Positions 15,931 through 24,906 of a stretch of DNA of 59,944 nucleotides are shown one piece after another. Position 1 is the stretch's first letter. Every line of letters starts with the position of its first letter. The notes beneath the pieces were generated by a model. The model searched no databases. It was given only the letters and a program-made list of their open reading frames with translations, and was not told the origin of the DNA. Origin of the DNA: an uncultured Prevotella sp. (GTDB taxonomy: Bacteria; Bacteroidota; Bacteroidia; Bacteroidales; Bacteroidaceae); NCBI RefSeq assembly GCF_946404925.1, contig NZ_CAMJFM010000017.1, positions 1-59,944 of the forward strand, written 5' to 3'. The position numbers and the translations under genes are program-made.

Positions 15931-15964
15931 AAAAGGCAGTTAACTAATGTTAACCGCCCTTTTA
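15931..15964 (-). terminator. Terminator downstream of hsp20
   Basis: AAAAGGCAGTTAAC pairs with GTTAACCGCCCTTTT, with a U-rich tail in either direction; it lies just after the Hsp20 stop codon. Confidence 0.7.
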
Positions 15965-15967
15965 TTG

Positions 15968-16393
15968 TTATGCGATATCTATCTGTCGGGATAGCTTAAC
16001 TTTCTCTTCGACCACCTTAGGCAACTCTACCGTAAGAACGCCATTGTCTACGCGTGCCTTGATGTCCTCCTTTTTCACATCATCTGGTAGTATCAGCGTC
16101 TGCTCGAACTTTGAGTATGAGAACTCGCGACGCAGGTAGCGTGTATTCTTATCCTCATCCTTGTGTTCCTGCTTGCTCTCCATCTTGATGATGAGGTTGC
16201 CCTCGTCGTTGATGTGAACATTAAAATCCTCCTTCTTCATGCCCGGTGCTGCAAGTTCTACTGTGTAGGCCTTAGAGCTCTCTTTAACGTTGATGGCTGG
16301 TGCCGTGTAGTTGTTCTTTGGAACAAAATCGGTATCGAACAAATCACTGAATACACTAGGAATCCAACTGTTACTTCTCATTACTGGCATCAT
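15968..16393 (-). CDS. Small heat-shock protein (Hsp20/alpha-crystallin)
   Basis: The product is an ATP-independent holdase chaperone of about 140 residues that binds unfolding proteins in the cytoplasm. The alpha-crystallin domain covers about residues 33-130, with the family motif ELAAPGMKKEDFNVHI near the start and VDNGVLTVELPK near the end. An unusually good Shine-Dalgarno (AGGAGGT) lies about 8 nt before the ATGATG start, which is rare in this phylum and suggests strong translation. Any of the Met codons at positions 1, 2 or 5 could be used. It is monocistronic, with a terminator behind it. Confidence 0.93.
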   Translation of the reverse strand: MMPVMRSNSWIPSVFSDLFDTDFVPKNNYTAPAINVKESSKAYTVELAAPGMKKEDFNVHINDEGNLIIKMESKQEHKDEDKNTRYLRREFSYSKFEQTLILPDDVKKEDIKARVDNGVLTVELPKVVEEKVKLSRQIDIA

Positions 16394-16545
16394 AATTTTT
16401 ACCTCCTAATTCTATTGTTTTAAATTGATTAAACATGTTGTGAACTTTGGTTATGTTATTACCGCCGTTCGATAGGTAAGAGGCAAAAGGCGTGCCTGAT
16501 GAGACCACCCCGGGGGATATCCTACTCAGGAGGGGGAAATGTACG

Positions 16546-19500
16546 TCATAATGACAGAATTTGCTGACAGATTGACAGAGCAGAAGCTACGGTGGGCACA
16601 TCGGAGATGACTACAGAGTGCTTGCCACTACCCTCGCGAAAATTGCACTGGCGGGGATTGTTAGACACATAATGGAGTATGCGACCAAAGGCATCGCTCT
16701 GGAAGTATGGGCTATCATCGCGCGACACGAAGTAGAAGTACATCTTCTGCTGTTTGAGCATAATCTTCTCGATGCCAAGCTGCTTGCCTGCCACACGCAG
16801 GGGCACCACCAGTATCAGCTCCTCGCTGACGGCAGGGATAGGACCAAAACGGTCTACGAGGCGTTTGCGATAGGCATCGAGCTGGAGATCGAGTTGGGTG
16901 CTGTTAGCCAGATTGTCGAGCTCGCGATAGAGCAGCATGCGCTCGGAGTCGCTGGGCACATACTGATCGGGGAAGTACATCTCGATGTCGGAATCGAGGG
17001 AGCAATCGTCGACCCAAGGGCCGGACGAAGCGCCATCCCCCGCCCGCTGGGCGGGGGTGGCGTCTTCGTTCCTCAACTCCGCCATGGCCTGGTTGAGGAT
17101 TTTCTGATAGGTCTCGTATCCCAGGTCGGCGATAAATCCGCTCTGCTCGGAGCCTAAGAGATTGCCTGCGCCACGGATGTCGAGATCCTGCATGGCGATG
17201 TTGATGCCAGAGCCAAGATCGGAGAAGTTCTCGAGGGCCTCCAGGCGGCGACGACTCTCAGGATTGAGCACTGAGAGCGGTGGGGCCAACAGATAGCAGA
17301 AGGCCTTGCGATTGCCTCGACCCACACGACCACGCATCTGGTGGAGGTCGGAGAGTCCGAAGTTGTGCGCCCCATTAATAATAATGGTATTGGCATTGGG
17401 TATATCGATACCGTTCTCGACAATGGTGGTTGAGAGCAGTACATCGTAGTCGTAATTAGAGAAGTCGAGGATGATCTTTTCCAGTTGCTCAGGCTTCATC
17501 TGTCCGTGACCTATGGCGATACGGGCATCGGGCACGTACTTCTGTATGAGCTCTGCGATGCGCTCCAGATCGGAGATGCGGTTGTTGACAAAGTACACCT
17601 GACCATTGCGCGACATCTCGAAGTTGATGGCCTCGGATACTATCTCGGGCGAGAACGTATGAATCTCGGTCTGTATGGGATAGCGGTTGGGCGGTGGCGT
17701 CTGGATGACGCTGAGATCGCGCGCGCCAACCAGCGAGAACTGGAGGGTGCGAGGAATAGGCGTGGCTGACATGGTGAGAGTGTCGACAGAGGTCTTCATC
17801 TGGCGGAGTTTCTCCTTGGTAGATACGCCGAACTTCTGCTCCTCGTCGATGATAAGCAGGCCAAGATCCTTGAATTTGATGGTCTTGGAGATAAGGCGAT
17901 GGGTGCCAATGATGATATCTATCTTGCCATCGGCCAGATCTTTCTGTATCTGGGTGGTGTCCTTCTGAGTGCGGGCGCGCGTGAGGTAATCTACACGTAC
18001 AGGCATGCCTTCGAGTCGCTTAGAGAAGGTGCGGAAGTGCTGATAAGCCAGCACGGTGGTAGGCACCAGCACAGCCACCTGTTTGCTATCGCAAGCAGCC
18101 TTGAAGGCGGCACGCACAGCCACCTCGGTCTTACCAAAGCCCACATCGCCACAAACCAGACGGTCCATAGGGCGCGCACGCTCCATATCGGCCTTCACGT
18201 CCTGAGTAGCTTTCAACTGATCGGGGGTATCCTCGTAGAGGAACGAGGCCTCGAGCTCGTGCTGCATATAGGAGTCGTGACTGAAGGCAAAACCCTTTTC
18301 GCGACGACGCTTGGCGTAGAGTTTTATCAGGTCGCGCGCTATCTCCTTGATGTGCGCCTTGGTGCGCTCCTTGAGGCGCTCCCACTGGCCCGTGCCAAGA
18401 CTTGACAGGCGTGGTGCCTCGCCATTGTCATGCCCCTTATATTTGGCCACCTTATAAAGCGAGTGGATGGACACGTAGATGGCATCGCCATTCTGGTAGA
18501 TGAGTTTGATCATCTCCTGGTAGCCATCGCCCTGAGGCATACGAACCAAGCCGCCAAACTTGCCCACGCCATGGTCTACGTGCACCACAAAGTCGCCAAT
18601 CTCAAACTGCTGTATCTCCTTGAGCGTAAGGGCCATCTTGCCGCTACGGGCCTTGTCGCTCTTGAGGTTGTACTTGTGGAAGCGGTCGAATATCTGATGA
18701 TCGGTAAAGAAGCAGACGCGGAGATCGTCGTCGATAAAGCCCTCGTGCAGTGTTTTATCTACTGGTGTAAAGCGGATGGCACTCTGTTCGCCCTCAGTTT
18801 CAGCACGCTGAGCGAAGATATCCTTGAGGCGCTCGTTCTGCTTGGCGCTATCAGCCAGTATATAGATCTGGTAGCCCTGCTGCAGATAATTATCGAACGC
18901 CTGAAAAAGCAGTTCGAAATTCTTGTGGAACAAGGGCTGAATGGTAATATTGAAGCGGATGACGCTGCAATCGGCCACAGAGGCACGATGGCCAAAGTCT
19001 ATGCGACGGAAGTTCTCAGCCTGCGACATAAACTGCGGTCCAGTAACCAAGGGCATACCCTCTTGGAAACACTGATCGATGACATCGCGCACGTAGAGGT
19101 AATCCTTGGTGGCGATAATGGTATCCTCAGGCAGCAGCGACAGGAATGGCTCTTGTGCTGCATCGCTGGCCTCGAGCTCGGGTACTATCTCTACCCTATC
19201 GCGTGCATCGAGCGAGAGCTGATCCTCGACCTGGAAGGTGCGGACTGAATCGACATCATCGCCAAAGAAATCGATGCGATAAGGATACTCGCAGCTATAC
19301 GAGAAGACATCGAGAATAGAACCACGCAGCGCAAACTGACCTGGCTCGTAGACATAGTCGACCTCAGAGAAACCAAGGTCGCGCAATTGGCGAACCACCT
19401 CGCCCACTGCTATTTCATCGCCTTGCTTTATTACTAATGTACGCGAAGAGAGTGTCTGCTTGGGCACTACCATCTCGGCGAGGGCCTCAGGGTAGGTTAT

Positions 19501-19875
19501 CACGTAGAGGTGAGAGGTGAGAGGTGAGAGGTGAGAGATTTGCGTTAAGACCTCAGTGCGGAGGATCTGCGAGGCGGGGTCGAGCTGGCCATACTTGATG
19601 GCACGGCGATAGCTGCTGGGGAAGAAGAGCACACGGCGCTGGCCTAAAAGTTGGGTTAGGTCGTGATAAAAATAGCCCGCCTCTTCAGCATCCTGAAGGA
19701 TAAACAGGAATGGTACAGAACACTTGGCAGCCAGACTGCCAAACAACATTGGGGCGCTGGAGCCCAACAGTCCCTCGAGGAAAAGCCTGCGAACGGAGGG
19801 ATTTCCTATCTCATGAGCCAGAGCTGACACCTGTGGCAACTTGGCATAAACTTTCTCTAAATCTTCTAACTTCAT
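16546..19875 (-). CDS. mfd: Transcription-repair coupling factor
   Basis: Mfd removes RNA polymerase stalled at DNA damage and recruits UvrA. The 1109-residue protein has the UvrB-binding region, the RNA-polymerase interaction domain (EIGDFVVHVDHGVGKFGGL), a RecG-like translocase with Walker A (CGDVGFGKTEVAVRAA) and DEEQ box, and the C-terminal TRCF domain. An in-frame insert SHLSPLTSHL at about residues 114-123 lies between an alpha/beta segment and VITYPEAL, encoded by four AGGTGAG heptamers; other Mfd proteins lack it. A second lineage insert with GDGASSGPWV lies near residue 950. It is divergent from a glycosyltransferase gene across a palindromic promoter module. Confidence 0.97.
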   Translation of the reverse strand: MKLEDLEKVYAKLPQVSALAHEIGNPSVRRLFLEGLLGSSAPMLFGSLAAKCSVPFLFILQDAEEAGYFYHDLTQLLGQRRVLFFPSSYRRAIKYGQLDPASQILRTEVLTQISHLSPLTSHLYVITYPEALAEMVVPKQTLSSRTLVIKQGDEIAVGEVVRQLRDLGFSEVDYVYEPGQFALRGSILDVFSYSCEYPYRIDFFGDDVDSVRTFQVEDQLSLDARDRVEIVPELEASDAAQEPFLSLLPEDTIIATKDYLYVRDVIDQCFQEGMPLVTGPQFMSQAENFRRIDFGHRASVADCSVIRFNITIQPLFHKNFELLFQAFDNYLQQGYQIYILADSAKQNERLKDIFAQRAETEGEQSAIRFTPVDKTLHEGFIDDDLRVCFFTDHQIFDRFHKYNLKSDKARSGKMALTLKEIQQFEIGDFVVHVDHGVGKFGGLVRMPQGDGYQEMIKLIYQNGDAIYVSIHSLYKVAKYKGHDNGEAPRLSSLGTGQWERLKERTKAHIKEIARDLIKLYAKRRREKGFAFSHDSYMQHELEASFLYEDTPDQLKATQDVKADMERARPMDRLVCGDVGFGKTEVAVRAAFKAACDSKQVAVLVPTTVLAYQHFRTFSKRLEGMPVRVDYLTRARTQKDTTQIQKDLADGKIDIIIGTHRLISKTIKFKDLGLLIIDEEQKFGVSTKEKLRQMKTSVDTLTMSATPIPRTLQFSLVGARDLSVIQTPPPNRYPIQTEIHTFSPEIVSEAINFEMSRNGQVYFVNNRISDLERIAELIQKYVPDARIAIGHGQMKPEQLEKIILDFSNYDYDVLLSTTIVENGIDIPNANTIIINGAHNFGLSDLHQMRGRVGRGNRKAFCYLLAPPLSVLNPESRRRLEALENFSDLGSGINIAMQDLDIRGAGNLLGSEQSGFIADLGYETYQKILNQAMAELRNEDATPAQRAGDGASSGPWVDDCSLDSDIEMYFPDQYVPSDSERMLLYRELDNLANSTQLDLQLDAYRKRLVDRFGPIPAVSEELILVVPLRVAGKQLGIEKIMLKQQKMYFYFVSRDDSPYFQSDAFGRILHYVSNNPRQCNFREGSGKHSVVISDVPTVASALSICQQILSL
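19508..19535. repeat. Heptamer tandem repeat, AGGTGAG x4, inside mfd
   Basis: Four perfect units are in frame within mfd and encode SHLSPLTSHL on the minus strand. A fifth degenerate unit follows. Confidence 0.95.
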
Positions 19876-19886
19876 TGAATTGCGTG

Positions 19887-19987
19887 CAAATTTACTACTT
19901 TTTAGGCACGAATTTCACGAATTTCACGAATTTTATCTTATTTTTCGCGTAATTCGCGTAATTCGTGCCAAATAATCTGTATCTTTG
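19887..19987. promoter_or_regulatory. Divergent promoter module built on a nonamer palindrome (mfd / glycosyltransferase)
   Basis: The minus -7 box TAAATTTG (19894-19887) serves mfd and the plus -7 box TATCTTTG (19980-19987) serves the next gene. Between them is a palindrome: GGCACG then three perfect AATTTCACG-phase nonamers (19905-19933), and two CGCGTAATT nonamers ending in CGTGCC (19946-19969). The distance from each CGTGCC end to its -7 box is exactly 10 nt on both sides. No standard -33 box is present, so the palindrome takes its place. Confidence 0.75.
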
Positions 19988-20010
19988 CAGCGTTTAAAGC
20001 TTATAAAGAA

Positions 20011-20760
20011 ATGCATCAGAGTGATAGTATTGTTATAATTCCTACCTATAACGAGAAGGAGAATATCGAGAAAATTATACGTGCGATATTCGCCCTTGAG
20101 AAGAGTTTCCACATACTGGTTATCGATGACGGATCGCCCGACGGTACAGCAGCAATTGTTAGCAGACTGATATCCACCGAGTTCGAAGGTCGCCTGCACA
20201 TTGTGGAGCGTAGCGGAAAGCTGGGCTTGGGTACTGCCTACATCGCAGGATTTAAGTGGGCACTGGAGCACGACTACGAGTACATATTCGAGATGGATGC
20301 CGACTTTAGTCACGACCCCAACGACCTGCCACGCCTTTATGCAGCCTGCCACGACGAGGGTTACGATGTGGCTATAGGTAGTCGCTACGTATCAGGCGTT
20401 AACGTAGTGAACTGGCCCATAGGACGTGTGTTGATGAGCTATTTTGCATCGAAATACGTGAGGATAGTGACTGGATTCAACGTGCACGACACCACCGCAG
20501 GATTTAAGTGCTACAAGCGCCGCGTGCTGCAGACCATCGAGCTGGACAAGATACGCTTTAAGGGCTACGCCTTCCAGATAGAAATGAAGTACACCGCCTA
20601 TAAGATTGGTTTCAAGATAAAGGAGGTATCAGTAATCTTTGTGAATCGCAGAGAGGGCGTGAGCAAGATGTCGGGCGGCATATTCGGAGAGGCATTCTTC
20701 GGAGTGATGAAGCTGCGCTGGGATGGATGGACACGCAAGTACCCGAAGATTAAAGATTAA
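20011..20760 (+). CDS. Polyprenol-phosphate mannosyltransferase-like GT2 (Dpm1 family)
   Basis: The 249-residue protein transfers a sugar, probably mannose, from a nucleotide donor to a polyprenol phosphate at the cytoplasmic face of the membrane. The GT-A fold starts VIIPTYNEKENI, with LVIDDGSPDGT and the metal-binding EMDADFSHDP near residues 92-101. There is no C-terminal transmembrane region, as in soluble Dpm1-type enzymes. It heads a three-gene set with an acyltransferase and a metallophosphoesterase, suggesting work on envelope lipids or glycans. The last codons (KIKD) and stop are part of a heptamer repeat. Confidence 0.88.
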   Translation: MHQSDSIVIIPTYNEKENIEKIIRAIFALEKSFHILVIDDGSPDGTAAIVSRLISTEFEGRLHIVERSGKLGLGTAYIAGFKWALEHDYEYIFEMDADFSHDPNDLPRLYAACHDEGYDVAIGSRYVSGVNVVNWPIGRVLMSYFASKYVRIVTGFNVHDTTAGFKCYKRRVLQTIELDKIRFKGYAFQIEMKYTAYKIGFKIKEVSVIFVNRREGVSKMSGGIFGEAFFGVMKLRWDGWTRKYPKIKD

Positions 20761-20778
20761 ACATTAAAGATTAAACAT
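20751..20778. repeat. Heptamer tandem repeat (TAAAGAT/TAAACAT) filling the glycosyltransferase-acyltransferase junction
   Basis: Four alternating units TAAAGAT and TAAACAT start inside the last codons, contain the stop codon of the upstream gene and end 2 nt before the ATG of the next. This is the reverse complement family of the tract at 8231-8285. Confidence 0.92.
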
Positions 20779-20780
20779 TG

Positions 20781-21542
20781 ATGATTACCTTACTATATAG
20801 AATCTACCAATTTATTATCTGCTTGCCTGGAATTGTGCTGATGACGATGATCACAGCACTCGAAGTGGGAGTAGGCACAGCCATAGGCAATGGCCACTTC
20901 TGGGGATACTGGCCTGGACACATGTGGGGAAAAATCATCCTGAAGATGTTTTTGATACCCGTAAAGGTGGAGGGACGCGAGAACCTGGAGAAAGACCAGA
21001 GCTACGTGTTTGTGGCCAACCACCAGGGATCGTTCGACATATTCCTGATTTACGGACACCTAAATCGCAACTTCAAGTGGATGATGAAACAGCAGCTACG
21101 CAAGGTGCCATTCCTGGGATATGCCTGCGAGAAGAGTCACCAGATATTTGTTGACAAACGCGGACCAAGCAAAATACGCAAGACCTACGAAGAGGCACGC
21201 GAGATACTGAAGGAGGGCTACAGCGTAACCGTATTCCCTGAGGGAGCACGATCGTTTACAGGCCACATGGGCCACTTTAAGAAGGGTGCCTTTGCGCTGG
21301 CTGACGAGTTGCAGTTGCCCGTGGTTCCGCTAACCATCAATGGTTCGTTCGACATACTGCCACGCATGAAGGGATTCAACTTTGTGAACTGGCACCCCAT
21401 GACGCTTACCATCCACCAACCCATATATCCCGTAGGACAAGGTCAGGAGAACATCGATGCCACCATGCTTCAGGCTTACGACTCTGTAATGTCATCGCTC
21501 GACCCCAAATATCAGGGATTTGTAGAAAATCCTGATCAATGA
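20781..21542 (+). CDS. Lysophospholipid acyltransferase (PlsC-like)
   Basis: The enzyme acylates lysophosphatidic acid or a related lipid at the inner membrane. The 253-residue protein has an N-terminal membrane segment, the catalytic NHQGSFD (HX4D motif, about residues 74-80) and the substrate motif FPEGARSFTG near residue 154. ATG at 20781 is preferred over the TTG one codon upstream, since it is the first ATG after the heptamer tract. Its stop overlaps the next start (ATGA). The acyl specificity cannot be told; ornithine-lipid acyltransferases share these motifs. Confidence 0.9.
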   Translation: MITLLYRIYQFIICLPGIVLMTMITALEVGVGTAIGNGHFWGYWPGHMWGKIILKMFLIPVKVEGRENLEKDQSYVFVANHQGSFDIFLIYGHLNRNFKWMMKQQLRKVPFLGYACEKSHQIFVDKRGPSKIRKTYEEAREILKEGYSVTVFPEGARSFTGHMGHFKKGAFALADELQLPVVPLTINGSFDILPRMKGFNFVNWHPMTLTIHQPIYPVGQGQENIDATMLQAYDSVMSSLDPKYQGFVENPDQ

Positions 21543-22723
21543 TAGCTCGTGCGCCATACCTGTTTCTGCTGTTGATCATGGTACCCGACTTGTACTTTGA
21601 TCTGCACTACTGGCGCCACAAGTTTCCATTGGCCAAGCGACTGTTATACTGGCTGCCATCAGCCATACTCATAGCCTACACGCTGAAGCTGACCTACGAG
21701 CCGGAGTTCATACCCGCCAACCCTAACATACTGTACATCTACCTGCTGTTGTTAGGACTGGTATCTGTGCCCAAGTTAGCATTTATGCTGTGCTCCATCA
21801 CGGGACTGGTTGCCAGCAAACTGGTGCGACTATTTAAGCGCAACAAGCACCGCAAGTCCAAGAACTACGGCAATCTGGTGGGCGCCATCGCCACCGTGCT
21901 GATATGGTATGTGGTGCTGTATGGCGCATTTATCGGATTCCAGAAACTGGAGGTAAACCACCACACCTATACATCGCCCGACCTGCCAAAGGCCTTTGAT
22001 GGCTACAAGATTGTGCTCTTCTCGGATGCACACGTGGGCACCATGACTGGCAAGAAGCAATGGATGCTGGAGAGGGCCGTGAACACCATGAACGCCCAAG
22101 AGGCTGACATGATAGTGTTTACAGGCGACCTGCAGAACGTGAAGCCCAAGGAACTGGTGGAGCAGAAAGAGCTGCTGAGCAGTCTGAAGGCGAAAGATGG
22201 TGTATACAGCGTACTGGGCAACCACGACTACGACAAATACATGCACCCCGTAGATAATCGCGAGGTGCAGCAATGCAAGGAGACCATCAACATGGAAAAG
22301 CGCATGGGCTGGAACTTGCTGCTGAACGAGCATCGCACCATACGTAGAGGTGGCCAATCCATCACCATCGCAGGTATGGAGAACGATGGCGACGGAAAGC
22401 GATTCCCACAGCGTGGCAACATCAATAAAGCGATAGGTAAGGAAAAGGGATTTGTGCTGATGCTAGAACACGATCCTGACTCGTGGCGCAGAAAAATCAT
22501 CCCTGACGGAAGAGCACAACTCACGCTGAGCGGACATACACATGCCATGCAGTTCTCAGTGTTAGGCTGGAGCCCCATGCAGCTATTAGGCAAGGAGTGG
22601 AACGGATGGTACAAAGAGGGTGAACAATCGCTATTTGTTACAGCTGGATTAGGAGCGCTTATCCCATTCCGCTTTGGTTCTACTGCAGAGATTGTGGTGA
22701 TAGAACTACGCGCCAACATCTAA
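21539..22723 (+). CDS. Membrane-anchored metallophosphoesterase
   Basis: The 394-residue protein has about four N-terminal hydrophobic segments (residues 1-140), then a calcineurin-like phosphoesterase domain. The metal ligands are visible as SDAHVGTM (DxH), TGDLQN (GD), LGNHDY (GNHD) and LSGHTHAMQ (GHTH). The enzyme would face the periplasm or cytoplasmic surface depending on topology; proteins of this type include UDP-diacylglucosamine and other lipid or nucleotide phosphatases. It is translationally coupled to the acyltransferase by a 4-nt overlap, and its last 18 nt overlap the 3' end of the convergent MetH-activation gene. Confidence 0.88.
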   Translation: MIARAPYLFLLLIMVPDLYFDLHYWRHKFPLAKRLLYWLPSAILIAYTLKLTYEPEFIPANPNILYIYLLLLGLVSVPKLAFMLCSITGLVASKLVRLFKRNKHRKSKNYGNLVGAIATVLIWYVVLYGAFIGFQKLEVNHHTYTSPDLPKAFDGYKIVLFSDAHVGTMTGKKQWMLERAVNTMNAQEADMIVFTGDLQNVKPKELVEQKELLSSLKAKDGVYSVLGNHDYDKYMHPVDNREVQQCKETINMEKRMGWNLLLNEHRTIRRGGQSITIAGMENDGDGKRFPQRGNINKAIGKEKGFVLMLEHDPDSWRRKIIPDGRAQLTLSGHTHAMQFSVLGWSPMQLLGKEWNGWYKEGEQSLFVTAGLGALIPFRFGSTAEIVVIELRANI

Positions 22724-23581
22724 CCATTTACGGAGCACCTCAGCAGGTATGCCACGTCGACGTGCGTAATCGTGCAACTGGTCTTCGCCTATCTTCCCAA
22801 TCGAGAAATACTTGGCTTTAGGATTAGCTATCATCATGCCCGAGACACTGGCGTGAGGCTTCATGGCGCCACTCTCAGTGAGTCGGATGCCTATCTGCTT
22901 CATATCCAGTATTTCATCGAGCACAAAGTTCAGACTGGTATCTGGCAGCGATGGATAGCCTACTGCAGGACGAATGCCTTGGAAACGCTCTATCAACAAA
23001 TCTGGGATAGAGAGATCTTCGTCCTTGGCATAGCCCCAAATTTCCTTGCGAACCTGTAGGTGCAACACCTCAGCTGCAGCCTCAGCCAATCTATCAGCCA
23101 GCAACTGCACCATCATCTTCTGATACACATCGTCATCAAAATCTGTCTCAAGGCCAATGTCGACGGTTGTGGCGAAAAGGCCAAGTTTAGAGGTGAGAGG
23201 TGAGAATTTAGAGGTGAGAGGTGAGAAGCTAGAAGCTAGAGATGTGTTTAGAGGGCGGAGGAAATCTGCGAGACAGAGGTATGGCGGATTGCCCTGCTGC
23301 TGGCGCAGACAAGGAATGCTGGCCACACGCACAGGATGCTTAACGCCACACTCCTGGCACATCATGTTGCGATAAATCACAATATCATCGTCTTCGCTAT
23401 GCGCATCGAAGAGTTCGAATACGGCATATACCTTATATTTATTGTCCAGCTCTTGGAGTTTGGTTAGGGCTTCGCGCTGCATGCGCTGCTTCTCTGCCTC
23501 GTCCTTTACCTGCCAGGCATAGAAGTAGTAAACCCAGTTGATATAGGGCACAAGCTCAGAGATGCTATAGGTGAATTTCAT
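22706..23581 (-). CDS. Free-standing B12-dependent methionine synthase activation domain
   Basis: This 291-residue protein matches the C-terminal AdoMet-binding reactivation domain of MetH, which remethylates oxidised cob(II)alamin. Visible motifs are GIRPAVGYPSLPD and ASVSGMMIANPKAKYFSIGK. The three other MetH modules are absent, so it must act in trans on a truncated MetH elsewhere or serve another corrinoid enzyme. Two Cys motifs (MMCQECG) interrupt the N-terminal half. A segment at residues 115-133 (SLASSFSPLTSKFSPLTSK) is encoded by heptamer repeats. The start overlaps the pyrC stop by 4 nt, so it is coupled to pyrC. Confidence 0.85.
   Translation of the reverse strand: MKFTYSISELVPYINWVYYFYAWQVKDEAEKQRMQREALTKLQELDNKYKVYAVFELFDAHSEDDDIVIYRNMMCQECGVKHPVRVASIPCLRQQQGNPPYLCLADFLRPLNTSLASSFSPLTSKFSPLTSKLGLFATTVDIGLETDFDDDVYQKMMVQLLADRLAEAAAEVLHLQVRKEIWGYAKDEDLSIPDLLIERFQGIRPAVGYPSLPDTSLNFVLDEILDMKQIGIRLTESGAMKPHASVSGMMIANPKAKYFSIGKIGEDQLHDYARRRGIPAEVLRKWLDVGA
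23184..23239. repeat. Mixed heptamer tract (AGGTGAG, AATTTAG, AAGCTAG) in the MetH-activation gene
   Basis: Eight consecutive 7-mers keep strict phase although the unit changes: AGTTTAG, AGGTGAG x2, AATTTAG, AGGTGAG x2, AAGCTAG x2. The period is kept even when sequence is not, which argues against simple drift from one unit. Confidence 0.9.
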
Positions 23582-24906
23582 CTGAAAGTAACGGGCTGTC
23601 CGATATAGTTTGTGTCTACCACGCCATCGCAGTATACAGTATGACCATTACAGATGGTACGCTCTACGCGCCACAGATACATGTGGTTCTCCATGGGGCT
23701 CCATCCGCACTTGCTCAGGATAATGTCCTTGGTAACAGTCCAACCCGTATTGGGGCGAACCAACACGATGTCAGCCTGATAGCCCTCACGCAGAAAGCCG
23801 CGACCACGAACCCCGAATAGTTCCGCAGGATTGTGGCACATCAGCTCTACCAATCGCTCGAGTGTGAGCACACCCTGATCCACCAGTTCGAGCATAGTTA
23901 CCAGCGAGAACTGAATCATAGGCATACCACTGGCAGCCTTGCTGCATCCACCCTCCTTCTGACTCAACAAGTGTGGTGCGTGGTCGGTACCAATCACCGT
24001 TACACGTCCATCAGCCACAGCTTGGCGCAAGGCATCGCGATCAGCCAGACTCTTGATGGCAGGATTGCACTTGATGCGCGTGCCTAATGCGTTGTAGTCG
24101 CGATCGCAGAAGTAAAGGTGCGATGGTGTTACCTCGCAGGTGAGAAGGTGAGAGGGTGAGGAGGTGAGGAGCTCCAACTCCTTAGCTGTAGTGAGGTGGG
24201 CGATGTGGAGGCGGGCGTGGTGCTTGGTGGCCAGCTCTACTGCCAGTTTTGTGCTCTGGTAGCAGGCCTCAGTACTGCGAATCTCTGGGTGATGCGTCAC
24301 CTTGGGGTCATCGCCATACAATCGCTTGGCCTCAGCCATATTACGATTGATAATCTCTGTATCCTCGCAATGCACCATGATGGGCATGGTGGCAGTAGAG
24401 AAAATCTTATCTAATGCCTCACGACGATCAACCAGCATATTGCCTGTAGAGCTGCCCATAAAGAGCTTGATGCCAGGAATACGATGGGGGTCGAGCTGCG
24501 AAAAAAGGTCTACGTTATTGTTGGTGGCGCCAAAAAAGAAGCTATAGTTCACGTGGCTCTTCTGTGCTGCCAGCGCAAACTTATCTTCAAGTGCTTGGAG
24601 TGTAGTAGTCTGCGGATTGGTGTTAGGCATATCAAAATAGGTAGTGATGCCTCCAGCAGCTGCTGCCCTACTCTCGCTGTCTATATCAGCCTTCTCTGTG
24701 AGTCCAGGCTCACGAAAATGCACATGATCGTCAATCAAACCAGGTAGTACGAAACATCCCGAAGCATCGATTACTTCATCGAATGATGCGTTCGGGATGG
24801 TGTTTCCTTCTACAATCTTAGTTATCTTAGAATCTTCGACGATAATAGAACCGTCGAATATGTTGTTCTCGTTAACGAGCGTTCCGTGTTGAATCAGGAG
24901 TCTCAT
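23578..24906 (-). CDS. pyrC: Dihydroorotase
   Basis: The enzyme closes N-carbamoyl-aspartate to dihydroorotate in pyrimidine synthesis. The 442-residue type I dihydroorotase shows DDHVHFREPG (metal-binding HxH), GIKLFMGSSTGN with the bridging lysine, MVHCEDTE, and TDHAPHLLSQKEGG near residue 312. An insert LLTSSPSHLLTCE at about residues 246-257 is coded by GGTGAG-type repeats. Its first 35 nt overlap the end of the DUF4369 gene. It is followed, with a 4-nt overlap, by the MetH-activation gene. Confidence 0.95.
   Translation of the reverse strand: MRLLIQHGTLVNENNIFDGSIIVEDSKITKIVEGNTIPNASFDEVIDASGCFVLPGLIDDHVHFREPGLTEKADIDSESRAAAAGGITTYFDMPNTNPQTTTLQALEDKFALAAQKSHVNYSFFFGATNNNVDLFSQLDPHRIPGIKLFMGSSTGNMLVDRREALDKIFSTATMPIMVHCEDTEIINRNMAEAKRLYGDDPKVTHHPEIRSTEACYQSTKLAVELATKHHARLHIAHLTTAKELELLTSSPSHLLTCEVTPSHLYFCDRDYNALGTRIKCNPAIKSLADRDALRQAVADGRVTVIGTDHAPHLLSQKEGGCSKAASGMPMIQFSLVTMLELVDQGVLTLERLVELMCHNPAELFGVRGRGFLREGYQADIVLVRPNTGWTVTKDIILSKCGWSPMENHMYLWRVERTICNGHTVYCDGVVDTNYIGQPVTFR
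24138..24170. repeat. Octamer variant of the GGTGAG repeat inside pyrC
   Basis: Four units AGGTGAGA, AGGTGAGA, GGGTGAGG and AGGTGAGG lie in tandem. Here the period is 8, the only exception to 7 among the GGTGAG tracts. Confidence 0.85.

Noticed and set aside
16400..16545. CCCCGGGGG and nearby G-rich tract behind mfd as a terminator
   Set aside because: The palindrome is short and lacks a U-run on the mfd strand; nothing firm can be said of this gap.
18430..19248. Open frame of 272 codons opposite mfd
   Set aside because: It is a shadow of mfd, with no protein-like motifs.
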